A stretch of DNA of 64,000 nucleotides from Spinellus fusiger (lineage: Eukaryota > Mucoromycota > Mucoromycetes > Mucorales > Phycomycetaceae). The position numbers were made by a program, and so were the translations under genes. How positions within the stretch are numbered: position 1 is the first letter of the stretch; every line of letters begins with the position of its first letter. Positions 22,338-33,212 of this stretch are shown one piece after another. Location of the stretch: assembly GCA_025094145.1 (NCBI GenBank), contig JALLLS010000078.1, positions 1-64,000 on the forward strand, written 5' to 3'. The notes beneath the pieces were generated by a model that worked only from the letters and a program-made list of their open reading frames with translations, did not search any database and had not been told where the DNA came from.

Positions 22338-22947
22338 TTAGAAGAGATTTTCATCTGGGCTTGAGCTCATTGTAATCCATAAGACATTGTACTGACTCTT
22401 CTACTAATAGATGATATATGGCTTATTATTCTCATGATAAGTATTAAGTACAAGGTAAGTTTACTATCTCTCTTGATTGAATTATTACTAATACACTCTT
22501 TTCTGTTATTAGATAAGTCAAGACTCTTCTCAAGTCAGCCTTAGGTGGTCTTCTTCCTTCTATATTATCAATACTGTTTAGGGTGTATTCCCAAGCATAG
22601 TAATATATATCCCAATAATAAAGAATAAGGCTTTTAGATTGTATTTACTATTGCTATGAAGGAATACGCCTAGAACAGTAGTAGCTATAGTAATAGTATA
22701 GTATTAGCTACAGTATTATTAGCTATATTATTATAATAAACAATTTTATCTATTAACAATTTTGTTCATAAACAATATTATTTATTGATAATACAATTTG
22801 ATATTGATGTATTCCACAAAAGGAAATAGAAATTTAGATACTTGCAAACCTTTTGATTTTAAACACAGTTCCATAAAAGGCAATGAGTTTTAGACGTAAA
22901 AGGAAGGATATATCACCGCCTAAAAGCCAGAAAAATCTTTGGGTGTG

Positions 22948-24858
22948 TAGACAGAAAGACACGCCATACACACATCCCTTCCCCTTATACTATTGAAGGA
23001 GGAAATCAGCGATACAGTATATTGCCTTTATATATATTAGAGTTGAACATAATAAGCCTTGAGAAAGACGAGTCAAGTTCAAATTGAACTATTATTGAGC
23101 TTATTGGAGCTACCACCAACAAAAGTGTATATTCTATCTTAATTAAGGCGGCGGGGGTAAGCACTAACATCGACACTTAATAACAGGTAGTTTATAAAAA
23201 TAGACATTTCGTACTGGGAGGAATTGAACCAAGAATTCAGCTTGAAATTAAACTTTCCTGAATTCTTTTGAGTTTATGCAGATCTTTGAATGGGGTTTTA
23301 ATTCGTCAATGATCTTTTACAGTCCATCTCAGTGAAGTTTGGCCAGTAGGGCTCTAATACACCGTAGTGTCTTATTCTTGTTGATTGTAGAATGGTATTA
23401 GAATGAATATATATAAATATATAGATACAATTCACTAGGATGGCTGTCTTTAAACTCGATTCTTACTTGGAATAGCCAAATGTTTATCAAGTACAGGGTC
23501 ATTGAACTACTGCCAATGGCAAGAGTATTTTGAATTCTTCTATATATGAAATGCTATTGCTATTATTGTCACAAATAGACTAATATATTTATAATAATAA
23601 AAAACAAACAATTAGCGCTGTGTAAAGAAAGTTTATCTATCTATCTATTACAACCCAAAGTAAGATTGACAAAAGTAGGACAGTGACAGAGCTATTGGCT
23701 ATATGCATAAACATAAACATATTTATAAATAAGTACATTATGCCTAAACTAGTAAAGCCAAGGTGTCAGCCATTTATTATTCTAACATAAGTGTTTATAA
23801 CAATAAAGTAGACTAAAGAGATAGATTATTACCATTCATCAATAAACTATAGTCTGTATTCATAGTATTCATAGTATTCATAGTATTATATATGCTAATG
23901 ATGTCCTATACCAGGTATACTAAATAGATGAAAGCCGCATGGTACAACCTCTTTCTTTTCTTTTCTGAAAGTTCAATTCTTTGGTAACAGGTAGAGGGAA
24001 ATTGTTGACATATTTGGAAGACTAGTCAGTAATGATAAAGTGAATCTTTGTTTTTCATTCATGTAACATAGTCTGAGGGTCACTGTTGCACTTGTTTTAG
24101 CTATAGAATGATCACTAGTATTTTAATATTTATAGAAATATTGGGTTAGATTGTGCAGTGTGCTATTTTTTTAAGCGCATTTGCAAATATGAATAATCGA
24201 GTAATGACATAAAGAATTTAATCAAGAAGCATAGGTGAATGTACACCCAGCAAACAGAACATCAAACTAAAAGAACTATCCACTAAGATACTAAATAATG
24301 TCCACACCCACAAGAACAGGGTTAGCATGATATCTTACTCTAAACAATGTCAGACAATCCCCAACAAAAGAATAGACGATGGGACAGTAGTATTGCGTGA
24401 AATAAGAACCCTTTTTTTTTGAAGGGTGGAGTACATGAAAGATTGTTTTTTTCTTTTTCTTAATAGAAATCATTTGTATGAATCTACAATTTACCAGATC
24501 CCAAAAATGGGGTCTTTTTTGTAGCCAGGGAAAACATGCAGTGTTTATTACGAATAAATAGGCGAATAAAAAAACACAGCCGTCGGGCAATTATGCTGAA
24601 AAATACTAGGGAAATGGGTCGGCTTAGCTTTTATTCCTTTTTATTTTTCCTTATAGTAATGTCTGTGGGTTAGATTCAAGGTTGATATTTATATAAACAT
24701 ATTCAAAACTATAACTGTAAATATCAATATCAATATCAATATCAATATCATCATCACCATATATATTTCTATATATATATAGTACTTTACATTTTACATT
24801 TAGCATTAATATAATTGTATTTAATAAACGTATAACAACGAAAAATAGAAAATATATA
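22948..24858. other. AT-rich gene-free region
   Basis: No supported gene. It contains short microsatellites (ATAGTATTC at 23858-23885, TATCAA units at 24717-24756) and a minus-strand frame at 24291-24590 of low complexity that I do not trust. The last ~250 bases are probably 3' flank of permease 1. Confidence 0.5.
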
Positions 24859-27626
24859 CTAAGTCATACAACTTATAATCCTTCTGAAAAGGGACTTTTT
24901 TGCATCCTCCTTTTCAGCCTCTAATTGTTCAGGTGAATAATATCTCACACCAGTATCAAGATCCACCTCCAATAAGGGTATTAGCTTGGATTTTGTCCAC
25001 AGTTTTAAACCAATGAAACCAAGAATACAGAGAATGGTACCCAAATAACTTCCAAGCAAACCTGTTGCACTGGCAGGAACAAAATAGGACCACCCAGAAA
25101 TCAGAATAATCACTCCACAGGCAACTGGGACAAAGATATTCATGTAAGGATGACCAGGTGCAACAAAGGGCAGTGTTTTGAGATCGCGTCCTTGGGCAAC
25201 AAAGGCCTTTCTGAATCTATAGTGAGAAATAGATATCCCGGCCCAAGTAATCTAAAATAAAACTGAGTATTTGTAACAGTACATATCCTAGAGATGTTGT
25301 TACATTACCAGACCAGCTATTCCACCCAAGTCAGAAAGTACCAAGAACAAAGCCTCTCCAGGAATAAAAGAGGTTAGGAAACAGACAAAAGAGACAAGAG
25401 TGGTGCAGATAAGAGAGTAAATGGGAACACCCCGATTGTTAATGTAGCCTATATTCACATAAAGACAAAGTCAATAAAAAGAAACTAAATTTCTCCGGTA
25501 GTATGTACACAACATTGGGCGTAAGTTACCTAATTTCTTCCAGGCAAGACCTTCATTGGCCATGGCAGCAAGTGTTCTAGTTGTTACATACATCCCACTA
25601 TTTCCACATGAAGCAAGCTTGATAAATGTAGATGAGGAATAGCTTTGAATAATATATTACAATATAGTACTTACTGTGACAAGAACAACTGCATTGACAG
25701 CATGAGCAGCACCAGAGAGACCTGCCTTTTGGAATACCTGTGTAAAGGGAGAGACACTGACATCATGACCATGCTCTGATAAGTTGTGAGGATCATTCCA
25801 TGGAATGATCATTCCCATGACAAATACTAGAATATAATATCTATGATGAGATGTTTTCTTGTCATCAATTGATTCACAAGTCTTACCTGAGAGAATGTAA
25901 ATAAGGACTATTCTATAGAACACATTTTTGACTGCAGCTGGAATGGCCTACCCACAATTTAAACAAGACACTTATCAACTACTAGCCAGGGATGCTATTA
26001 TAGCTTATGTATTATTATTTTTACCTTTCTTGGGTTTTCAGACTCCCCAGCAGATACACCCACAATGTCAGTTCCTGTCATACTAAGCGCAGCTAAAACC
26101 AGAGCATTGATGACACCAAGTACACCATTAGAGAATGCTCCAGGATTTTTCCAGTATTTAAATCCATAAACGGTACCCCTAGAAAGAGGATGAATTAACA
26201 GCCTCATCTCTTATAACCTACCCAATCAACCCTCCTGAAGTAAAGCATCCAACAATAATAAACATAATGATAGCCAGTATCTTTACCTAAACAATAAGTG
26301 AGCTTCTCTTTCTTTCTTTTTCTTTTCTTTTTTGCTGCCTATCCTATGAGTGTAAAAACAGAAGAAATGAAAGCAACTTACAATACTAAGCCAGTATTCT
26401 ACTTCACCCCATCCACGAGCACCGTATAAATTCAAGCAAAACATAATCAGTAGAAATATAGCAGACCCTATAAAATAATAAAATAATAAAACAAACCCTT
26501 AGTTTCTTATGACTAAACACAACTTATCACTTACAGGCCCAATCAGGAACTCTATCTGTCCATAACCTCATTACAAGTGGAATAGCTACAAAACAATAGG
26601 TAAATTTTTACTGTTATTTGTCTTTGAGATGACTCCAACTACATACCAGTCACCTCTTTAATAATAGAAATCATACACAAGCACAAACAAGGGTGTGAAT
26701 ACATTGGTAAATCTTGTCTTACATATTAATATGCCTTACCTACTGCGACAATGATTGCCCAACATGCCTATAATATAAAGCTATGATAAGCCTGTGATAC
26801 ATCAAACCTTCTTGTACAAGACAGATCAAACTATGGCTCTACTTACCCAGTAGTTGTATCCAATCACTGTACCAAAAGAGGTGTCTACGAATTTTCTGCA
26901 ATAGATAATAAAAGATCCTGAGACCTATTGATGTATTTATAAATATCATGATAATCAATCAAGCTGTTCATGGGTGGAGTCAGTCGACCCTTACCGGCAT
27001 ATAAGCAGCCATCTCTCCTAACTGGTAGGCAACCCAAAATACAATGAATCCAATAAGGGCATAGGCAAGTAATAGTCCTGCTGGTCCTGTGCTCATGGAG
27101 ATAATTGTTTTTTGTTTTGTTTTGTTTTGTTTTGTTTATTCATTCTTATTCACACATGCTCCAACTGATATTCAGTAGAGTTTTGTTTATTTACCTGCTT
27201 TTCCAAGATTTGCACCGGAAGATAGGAAAAGGCCTAGAAGAAACAATAGAGTCACTATCAGATCCTTTTCGTTGAATTTTTCATTTTTTCCCCCTTTACC
27301 TTGGCCAATAATACCTCCAATGGAGATCATCTTGATATAGTGACATCAATAAAAGTATAACGTATAATATATAAAGAGAGAGATTTGATAAGTATCAAAT
27401 AATAGTTCATTCTAACGCCCCTTATTTTCTTGCACTCTTCTTTGCCAATACTCACTGCCAAATGCCTTGATTTTAAGGTTCTCTTCAAGGTAGCCGTTGA
27501 AGTATGTCCAGTGCTGTGTGCATACTCTCTTTCACTTGTAGAAAGACTCCTTGCACTATGCATCTCAATAACATGTTCTTCCTCCTTCATGGTATAGACT
27601 TCAGCCTTCTTTGTTATATTCGACAT
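24859..27626 (-). CDS. Amino-acid permease 1 (AAT/APC family)
   Basis: A gene with more than ten short introns. Exon 1 (27626-27456) encodes a hydrophilic N-terminus ending 'LKRTLKSRHLA'; exon 2 (27330-27300) continues 'MISIGGIIGQG' and the next exon 'LFLSSGANLGKAG', forming TM1 of fungal amino-acid permeases (normally MISLGGTIGTGLF.SG). Later exons give 'GLLLAYALIGFIVFWVAYQL', 'GTVIGYNYW', 'SAGESENPRK' and a last exon (25143-24859) with two membrane segments, 'KLIPLLEVDLDTG' and a Lys/Arg-rich tail. It is expected to be a plasma-membrane proton symporter with 12 TM segments; substrate cannot be told. It shares layout with permease 2 at 47.0-49.2 kb. The ATG at 27626 is chosen; an in-frame ATG-like start 29 codons upstream is possible. 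Confidence 0.88.
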
Positions 27627-28611
27627 ATCCTTTCTGATGTCTTGGGATACTCTTTTAAGAAAAGAAAGAGAAGAAAGAGGAGTACATTTCAATTGGAAAA
27701 AACAGAGTCTCATTTCTTATACAAAGTTTAATGCTTCTTTACGACCTGGAGGAGTTGGACATCCGCTTAAGTTTAACATTGGTACTATGAAAGACAAACA
27801 ACACCCACACTAATAGTTAGCACCATTCAGGTCCATGTCGCGTCATGCATTGTTGAACGTTTACTATATTCTAATTAAAAATTATGATTTACAAACTATA
27901 GTCTTGTAATTGATGTTGAATGTTGAGTATTGAATATTATCTACTACTGACCCATTTACTCATTGTCATGATCTATTCGTTCTTTATTCATCATTTCATT
28001 TTTCTATTCTTTATGCATATCCCATACACTGTAAATCCTATCCTATGATAGACAGAGAATTATCCGCTGATCCTTGCTATGGAATGCGTCTTTTTCATAG
28101 TGAAACTCTACACAAGAAATTTAAAAAATAAAAAAATAAAAAATAAAAAAGAGAGAGATGAAATACAAAAATATGCTTGTGTGCACTTTGAGAGACGACT
28201 GTAAACACGAGATAACATCCATATCGTCTGTGTTACTGAGATAGATTGGACCATGCACAAACACACGTACAAGCTTTTTCTCTCTTCTGCTTGAACTCTT
28301 CTGTTTTGCTATGTACATCAGACTTTATTAAAATTGGATTTACTAAAGATTCAAGCACAACATTCAGTCGTCTATAGATAGATAGATAGATAGTCAAATT
28401 AACAGGTCAACAGGTAGATATAGGTGCTATAGTGACAGAAAGCCCACCTAGAACCTTAATATCTACGCTCTTATTTCTCTGTCTGATGTCTCACTGTCTC
28501 ACTGTCTCACTGTCTCACTGTCTCACTGTCTCATTGTCTTTTTCTTCTTCTTCTTTTTCTTTTATACATCTACACACACATGTAGAGGTATAGGCAGGTA
28601 GTATTCTTTGT
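27627..28611. other. Spacer between permease 1 and Tim17-family gene
   Basis: Permease promoter on the left, AT-rich with a GATA run (28377-28394), and a 9-bp CTCACTGTC tandem array at about 28484-28535 near the end of the Tim17-family gene. No gene seen. Confidence 0.5.
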
Positions 28612-29437
28612 TCAGGAATAGTCACTGCTCTCCTTACTGACTTTTTGGGAAATCCACTGTACATACAGAGGAGAGTGGCCGCTTGCATACCTGTGCAAAT
28701 CAGACAACCCACCCGCTGCCAAACCAAACGCAGCACCAAAAAATAGAGAATACCGAAAACTCCCCCTTGTGAGTTTAGCTACCCTAGAATGTCAGTGACT
28801 CTGCCCATCTGTCTGTCTATCTGCCTGTCTGTCTATCTGTCTATCTGCCTGCCTGTCTTTCCGTTTGCTATGCTGCCTACCCCATGCCATTCCACTTACT
28901 AAGGGTAGAGAACAAAGTGCCCGTGGTGACGCCTGCCACAACTGAATTGGCCACGTCTGCTTCTCCTCGAATATCATCTAAACCAGCCTCAATGGCGCCA
29001 TACATTAAACACAGGCCGCCTGTCCGTGCAGCAAATCGGAGACCTCTTTTGACACCTCCCAGTGCCACCCGGTAGTTTTTTGTTTTATGGTAAAAGTACC
29101 AGCCTTGCACTGTAGTAGGAAGGCGGTGGGCATTCTCAGCCAAGTATTGGAGTCCTGCTTGTCGGCCACCGAGAAAAGATCCCATGGCAAATCCCCAGAA
29201 CCCACCCACGGAAGACAGTAGCACCAGGCGTGGTTGTGTGGTGAGGCCTGCGCGGTTCTGGGATTCTTTGGAAATGGAGTCCACACCAACTGTGTCTGTT
29301 TCTAAAGGAGGCAATGTGGAGTATCTGTACTGCGAGTCCAACGGGAACGCTTCGGGTGGGAAGGTAGGCGCAGGCATGGGCGCGGAAATAGAAGCAGAGA
29401 CATAAGCAGGAGCAGGAGTGGGAGGCACGCTTGTCAT
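28612..29437 (-). CDS. Tim17/Tim22/Tim23/Pmp24-family membrane protein
   Basis: Two exons (29437-28900, 28778-28612) joined across a 120-bp intron give 234 residues. After a Pro/Ala-rich ~70-residue N-terminus come four short glycine-rich membrane segments: 'VGGFWGFAMGSFLGGRQAG', 'GLRFAARTGGLCLMYGAIEA', 'VANSVVAGVTTGTLFSTL' and, in exon 2, 'FFGAAFGLAAGGLSDLHR'. Such GxxxG-type segments define the Tim17/22/23 superfamily of mitochondrial inner-membrane (or peroxisomal Pmp24) proteins. The 'WYFYHKTKNYRVALGG' stretch is seen in fungal members that are not the core translocase, so it is unlikely to be Tim23 itself; the exact role is unknown. The intron contains TGTC repeats. The exon 2 frame was chosen over the longer overlapping frame because only it yields the fourth segment. 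Confidence 0.8.
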
Positions 29438-30161
29438 TGCACTAGAAAAGCGAGGAGGAAGGGTGAAGAAAAGAAGAAAAAATAGGTATAAAAAAATAAT
29501 ATATTAGTCGACGCTCATTCGAAAGTACATATGACGTCGACAGAAAGAAATAGGGCAGTGTGGCCTATCCTCTTCTATGGACTCTTTTCTATGGACTTTC
29601 TTCTACCTTTATTCACAGTCACTTGTACAGCCCACATAAAAAGGACTGTTGTTTTTTCAAGGCTTTTCTTTGGAATGTCCCTACCAAGTTTATTCTTTAG
29701 GCAACATTCAACTCACCAGGGTTACACAGTGAATTTATTTTCCTTACTCTACACTGTAGAGTGATTCGTAGATGCAGTAACAGTCGTCATTTGTGACCAA
29801 CCACGGAAAAGAGGATTTTGGTGTAAATAGCAGTGGTGTCCTTAGCGATATGTTCTCACTTGACTGCATTTCTTTTTTTTTTCTTTTTTTTTTGTATTCA
29901 CTCACTTCGGGCTTCTTCTGCTTCCTTTTGCATACAGCACCTCTCCTACATAATCTACATTTTCTGCCTGTTTGGACACGTAGTCACTTACGCCACTGTA
30001 CAGAAAAAGAAAAGAAAGAGACAAACAGGCAGACAAACAAATAGACAGACAAGCAGACAGACAGACAGACAGACACTTCATTAGACGAAAACACAAAAAG
30101 ATAGACACACCTATAAAAGACAAGATCTCACCATTGGCTATCCGCACTCACACACACTAGA
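29438..30161. other. Divergent promoter region (Tim17-family / BRD8-like)
   Basis: No supported gene. It holds TGACGTCG at 29532-29539, a T-run near 29872-29893 and a GACA microsatellite at 30025-30075 just upstream of the BRD8-like start. An open frame at 29531-29764 has no recognisable feature. Confidence 0.5.
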
Positions 30162-32910
30162 ATGTCAACCACCGACTGGACCATTCTTGAAAAACTGCTT
30201 CTAGCACAGGCAGTATATAAATTTGGTGAAGACAACTGGTTTCAAATAGCACGCAACCTCAAACACCACGCCATGTTAGAACGACAGCCAGAATTCTTTA
30301 ATCAAAAAGTAAGCCAGAAAGAGATGAACAAGAGACGCGTTTGTTTTGCTGACTGATCGTGTGCTTTAGAACTGCTCTTTACAGTATTATCTCTTGGTAG
30401 AAGACCTTGAAGCCGAGAGGTGAGAGTGACACTTGAGACTTGGTATGTACTTATTTCTTTCTTTATTGTTTGTAGACGTCAAGCTAAAACAGGTTCTGTA
30501 CCTGCACCTGACATGCCATCCGTAGTTAAACTAGCTAGACAGCTTTATATGCAGCGTATCGATGAGTTGAAGCAGGCCATCAAAGAAGACGAAGCACAGT
30601 TCATGTTGCTAGTATCAGAAATAGACGATATTCGATCAGGACTGTGGGATGAGAGATTAGCCAGACTACTACAAGAACAGGCATCTGTCACTGCTCAGGT
30701 TAAGGTAGAACAAGTGTATGATGGGCCTGGAGAACATCAGTCAATACCAGTCGACACTACAGATGAAAAACAAAGAGAGAATGTGTCTGTGAAAGAAGTG
30801 ATTAGAGAATCAGAACCAGAGTCAGAAACAGCACTTTTTACTATAGAGGAGACAGAAGAGGGACCATTGGAAGAAACATTGGAGGAAACACACGAATCTT
30901 TAGTGTCCAACTCACCCATAGCACCATCAGACACTCCACAGGAGTCATTAGAGAGTCCTACAAAATTATTATCAAGAGTATCTACATCTTTATCTAATGA
31001 AATACCATCAGAAGCAGCAGCAGCAGCAGAACTAGAAGCAGCAACAGCAGTAGCAGTAGCAGTAGCAGAACTGGAGGCAGAACTGGAGGCAGAACTGGAG
31101 GCAGAACTAGAAGCAGAACTAGAAGTAGAACTAGAAGCAACAGCAGCAGAACTACAACTAGAATCAGAAACGATAGCCATTTCTGCACCCTCTACTAATG
31201 AGACTATGGATATGGATGAGAATGACAGTATCAGAACAGACACTTTGGTTGGGCAGGACTCTACCGATATTTCTGTTTCTGAAGCCACTCTTCATCCTAA
31301 CAAAGCAAATACGGCGTCTGCTCTTATGTTGGAGCCTCAACCACACATTACAAAGGAGGAACTATCTCCCTCCCTCCTCCTTCTGTCCTCTATCTCACCA
31401 GACACAGTGGATTCTCCTTCAATCCAAAATATATCTTCAGAAAAGGCACTGGAAAGCAAGACAGCAGCTACAATAGGGCCATTGGAATCTATAGAGTTCA
31501 TGGAGTCAGTGGAGTCAACAGAAACAGCAGAGTCAATAACACCCACGGATTCTGTTGAGCCTACACAACCCATGGAGCTGATAGAGTCGATGGAGCTAAC
31601 AGAGTCAACAGAGCCAACAGAGCCAACAGAGCCAACAGAGCCAACAGAATCCATAGACCCTATTCAACTGATAGAATCCATAGAGCCAACAGAGCCAACA
31701 GAGTCAACAGAGCCTATTGATCCTGTGGGTTCTGTGGGTTCTGTTGATCTTATTCAATCAACAGACATGGCAGACCAGACTACCTCTTCCCAAGCATCTT
31801 CCAACCAAGAACCTCTCTTATTTCAACCTCAAGAGAACGAACGGAAGCGTAAATATGAAGACTACTTGTCTACTCAACAGGATATTTCCCCAAAGAGACC
31901 ACAGACAGAACCCTTTTTATCAGAATCGAGAGGTGTACTTGGGAGTGAGGAAAAGAACACTCGCCATAGCCCAGAGGAGATGCCTCTTCATTCTCCAGCT
32001 GCAGAGCAAGAGCATGAAGATGAAAATGAAAATGAAAATGAAAATGAAGATGAAGATGAAGATGAAGATGAAGATGAACAGAAACCTATCCAAACACTCA
32101 TCCACTCACACCCACTCACACCCACACACCCACACACCCACACACCCACCCACACACCCACACCTACACCCACACCCACACCCACACCCACACCCACACC
32201 CACACCCACACCCACACCCACACCCACACCCACACCCACACCCACACACCAGCATCAGCATCAGCATCAGCATCAGCATCAGCATCATGAACAAGGGGAG
32301 GATCATGAACAGGACGAGGACCACGAACAGGACGAGGACCACGACATGGACGCAGATGGCACTGAAAGCATAACAGGTAGTGAAAGCAACACTGCCAATC
32401 ATTCAAGGACATCGACACCAACAACAGATAGGAAACGGGGCAAGGATGAGCAGAGACAAAAGTCATGGCAGAAGAACATTGGTCTGTTATGGCGTGAAAT
32501 TGCGAATCATAAGAATGGAGCCATGTTCATGAATCCAATTAAGGAAGCTACTGCCCCACTCTACTACGACATTGTTAAGCATCCTATGGACATGAAGACC
32601 ATCAAGAATAGAGTCAGAGATGGCGTGAGTGTACAATGATATCAATTTGAACTAAAAAAATATCCCCTCATTGTAGCTGATCAAAACCACGCTTGAGTTT
32701 GAGAGAGACATTGTATTGATGCTCACCAACTCCCTCATGTATAACAAAGAAGGCACAGAAGTATATCAAATGGCTCAAGAAATGCTAGAGGATGCCACAG
32801 AACAGATTACCATCTTCAAAATGGCAGATACAAACCATGCTTCTGCTACTGCACAGACGAGAAAGGCATCGATTGTAGCTAAAGAAACCCGTAAAAGCAC
32901 AGTAGAATAA
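30162..32910 (+). CDS. BRD8-like bromodomain protein (NuA4/SWR1-type subunit)
   Basis: Four exons (30162-30308, 30370-30419, 30476-32624, 32677-32910) give 859 residues. The N-terminal ~75 residues form a SANT/Myb-like unit ('WTILEKLLLAQAVYKFGEDN', 'WFQIARNLKHHA', then 'NCSLQYYLLVEDLEAERR'), followed by a coiled coil 'RIDELKQAIKEDEAQFMLL'. The C-terminal ~100 residues are a bromodomain: 'LLWREIANHKNGAMFMNPI', 'YYDIVKHPMDMKTIKNRV' and, across the last intron, 'MLTNSLMYNKEGTEVYQMA'. This N-SANT/C-bromo order matches human BRD8 and fission-yeast Bdc1 of NuA4, which read acetylated histones. The middle ~550 residues are low-complexity: Ala/Glu repeats, Glu-Pro-Thr/Ser repeats, Asn-Glu-Asp runs, a long Thr-Pro array and Gln-His repeats encoded by a CACACC minisatellite (about 32130-32250). 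Confidence 0.9.
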
Positions 32911-33019
32911 TAAATAATAAATAGTAAAAAAAAGAAAAAGAGAGAGTCATCTTTACACTCTATTTTCACAAGTCATGATGAGTAATAAATAAGAAGAACA
33001 AGAACAAGAACAAGAGAGA

Positions 33020-33212
33020 AACGTTTTGTAATTTGTAATTTGTATTTTGTATTTTGTATTTTGTATTTTGTATTTTGTATTTTGTATTTTGTATTTTGTA
33101 TTTTGTATTTTGTATTTTGTATTTTGTATTTTGTATTTTGTATTTTGTATTTTGTATTTTGTATTTTGTATTTTGTATTTTGTATTTTGTATTTTGTATT
33201 TTGTATTTTATT
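33020..33212. repeat. 7-bp minisatellite (TTTTGTA)n
   Basis: About 25 nearly perfect copies of 'ttttgta' lie between the convergent BRD8-like and RasGEF genes and reach the RasGEF stop codon. The array therefore lies in the 3' untranslated region of the RasGEF transcript as (TACAAAA)n and, on the other strand, downstream of BRD8 as tandem UUUUGUA. Confidence 0.97.

Larger units (their letters stand above)
21910..22947. mobile_element. X-family TA transposon carrying a Fanzor relic
   Basis: The left end 'CACACCAGGAGATCT' follows a TA at 21908 and the right end 'AAATCTTTGGGTGTG' precedes a TA at 22948; the ends are imperfect inverted repeats. The element is 1,038 bp. Its first 60 bases align with the inverted right end of the element at 55762-57001 (shared 'GGATATA.AAGGAAATA'), and its right ~600 bases align with the inverted left half of that element. 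The left-centre portion (22122-22337) is a Fanzor C-terminus on the minus strand that the 55762 copy lacks. No transposase is recognisable, so this is a non-autonomous or deleted copy. Confidence 0.72.

Noticed and set aside
23205..23290. tRNA-like stretch on the minus strand ('ggttcaattcctcc')
   Set aside because: The T-loop-like sequence has no pairing T-stem or acceptor stem, and no anticodon arm could be formed.
28515..28739. 74-codon minus-strand frame MVLRLVWQRVG...
   Set aside because: It overlaps exon 2 of the Tim17-family gene in the wrong frame; only the other frame gives the glycine-rich membrane segment.
30000..30085. Possible CRISPR-like or spaced repeat array (GACA runs)
   Set aside because: A simple tetranucleotide microsatellite without spacers.
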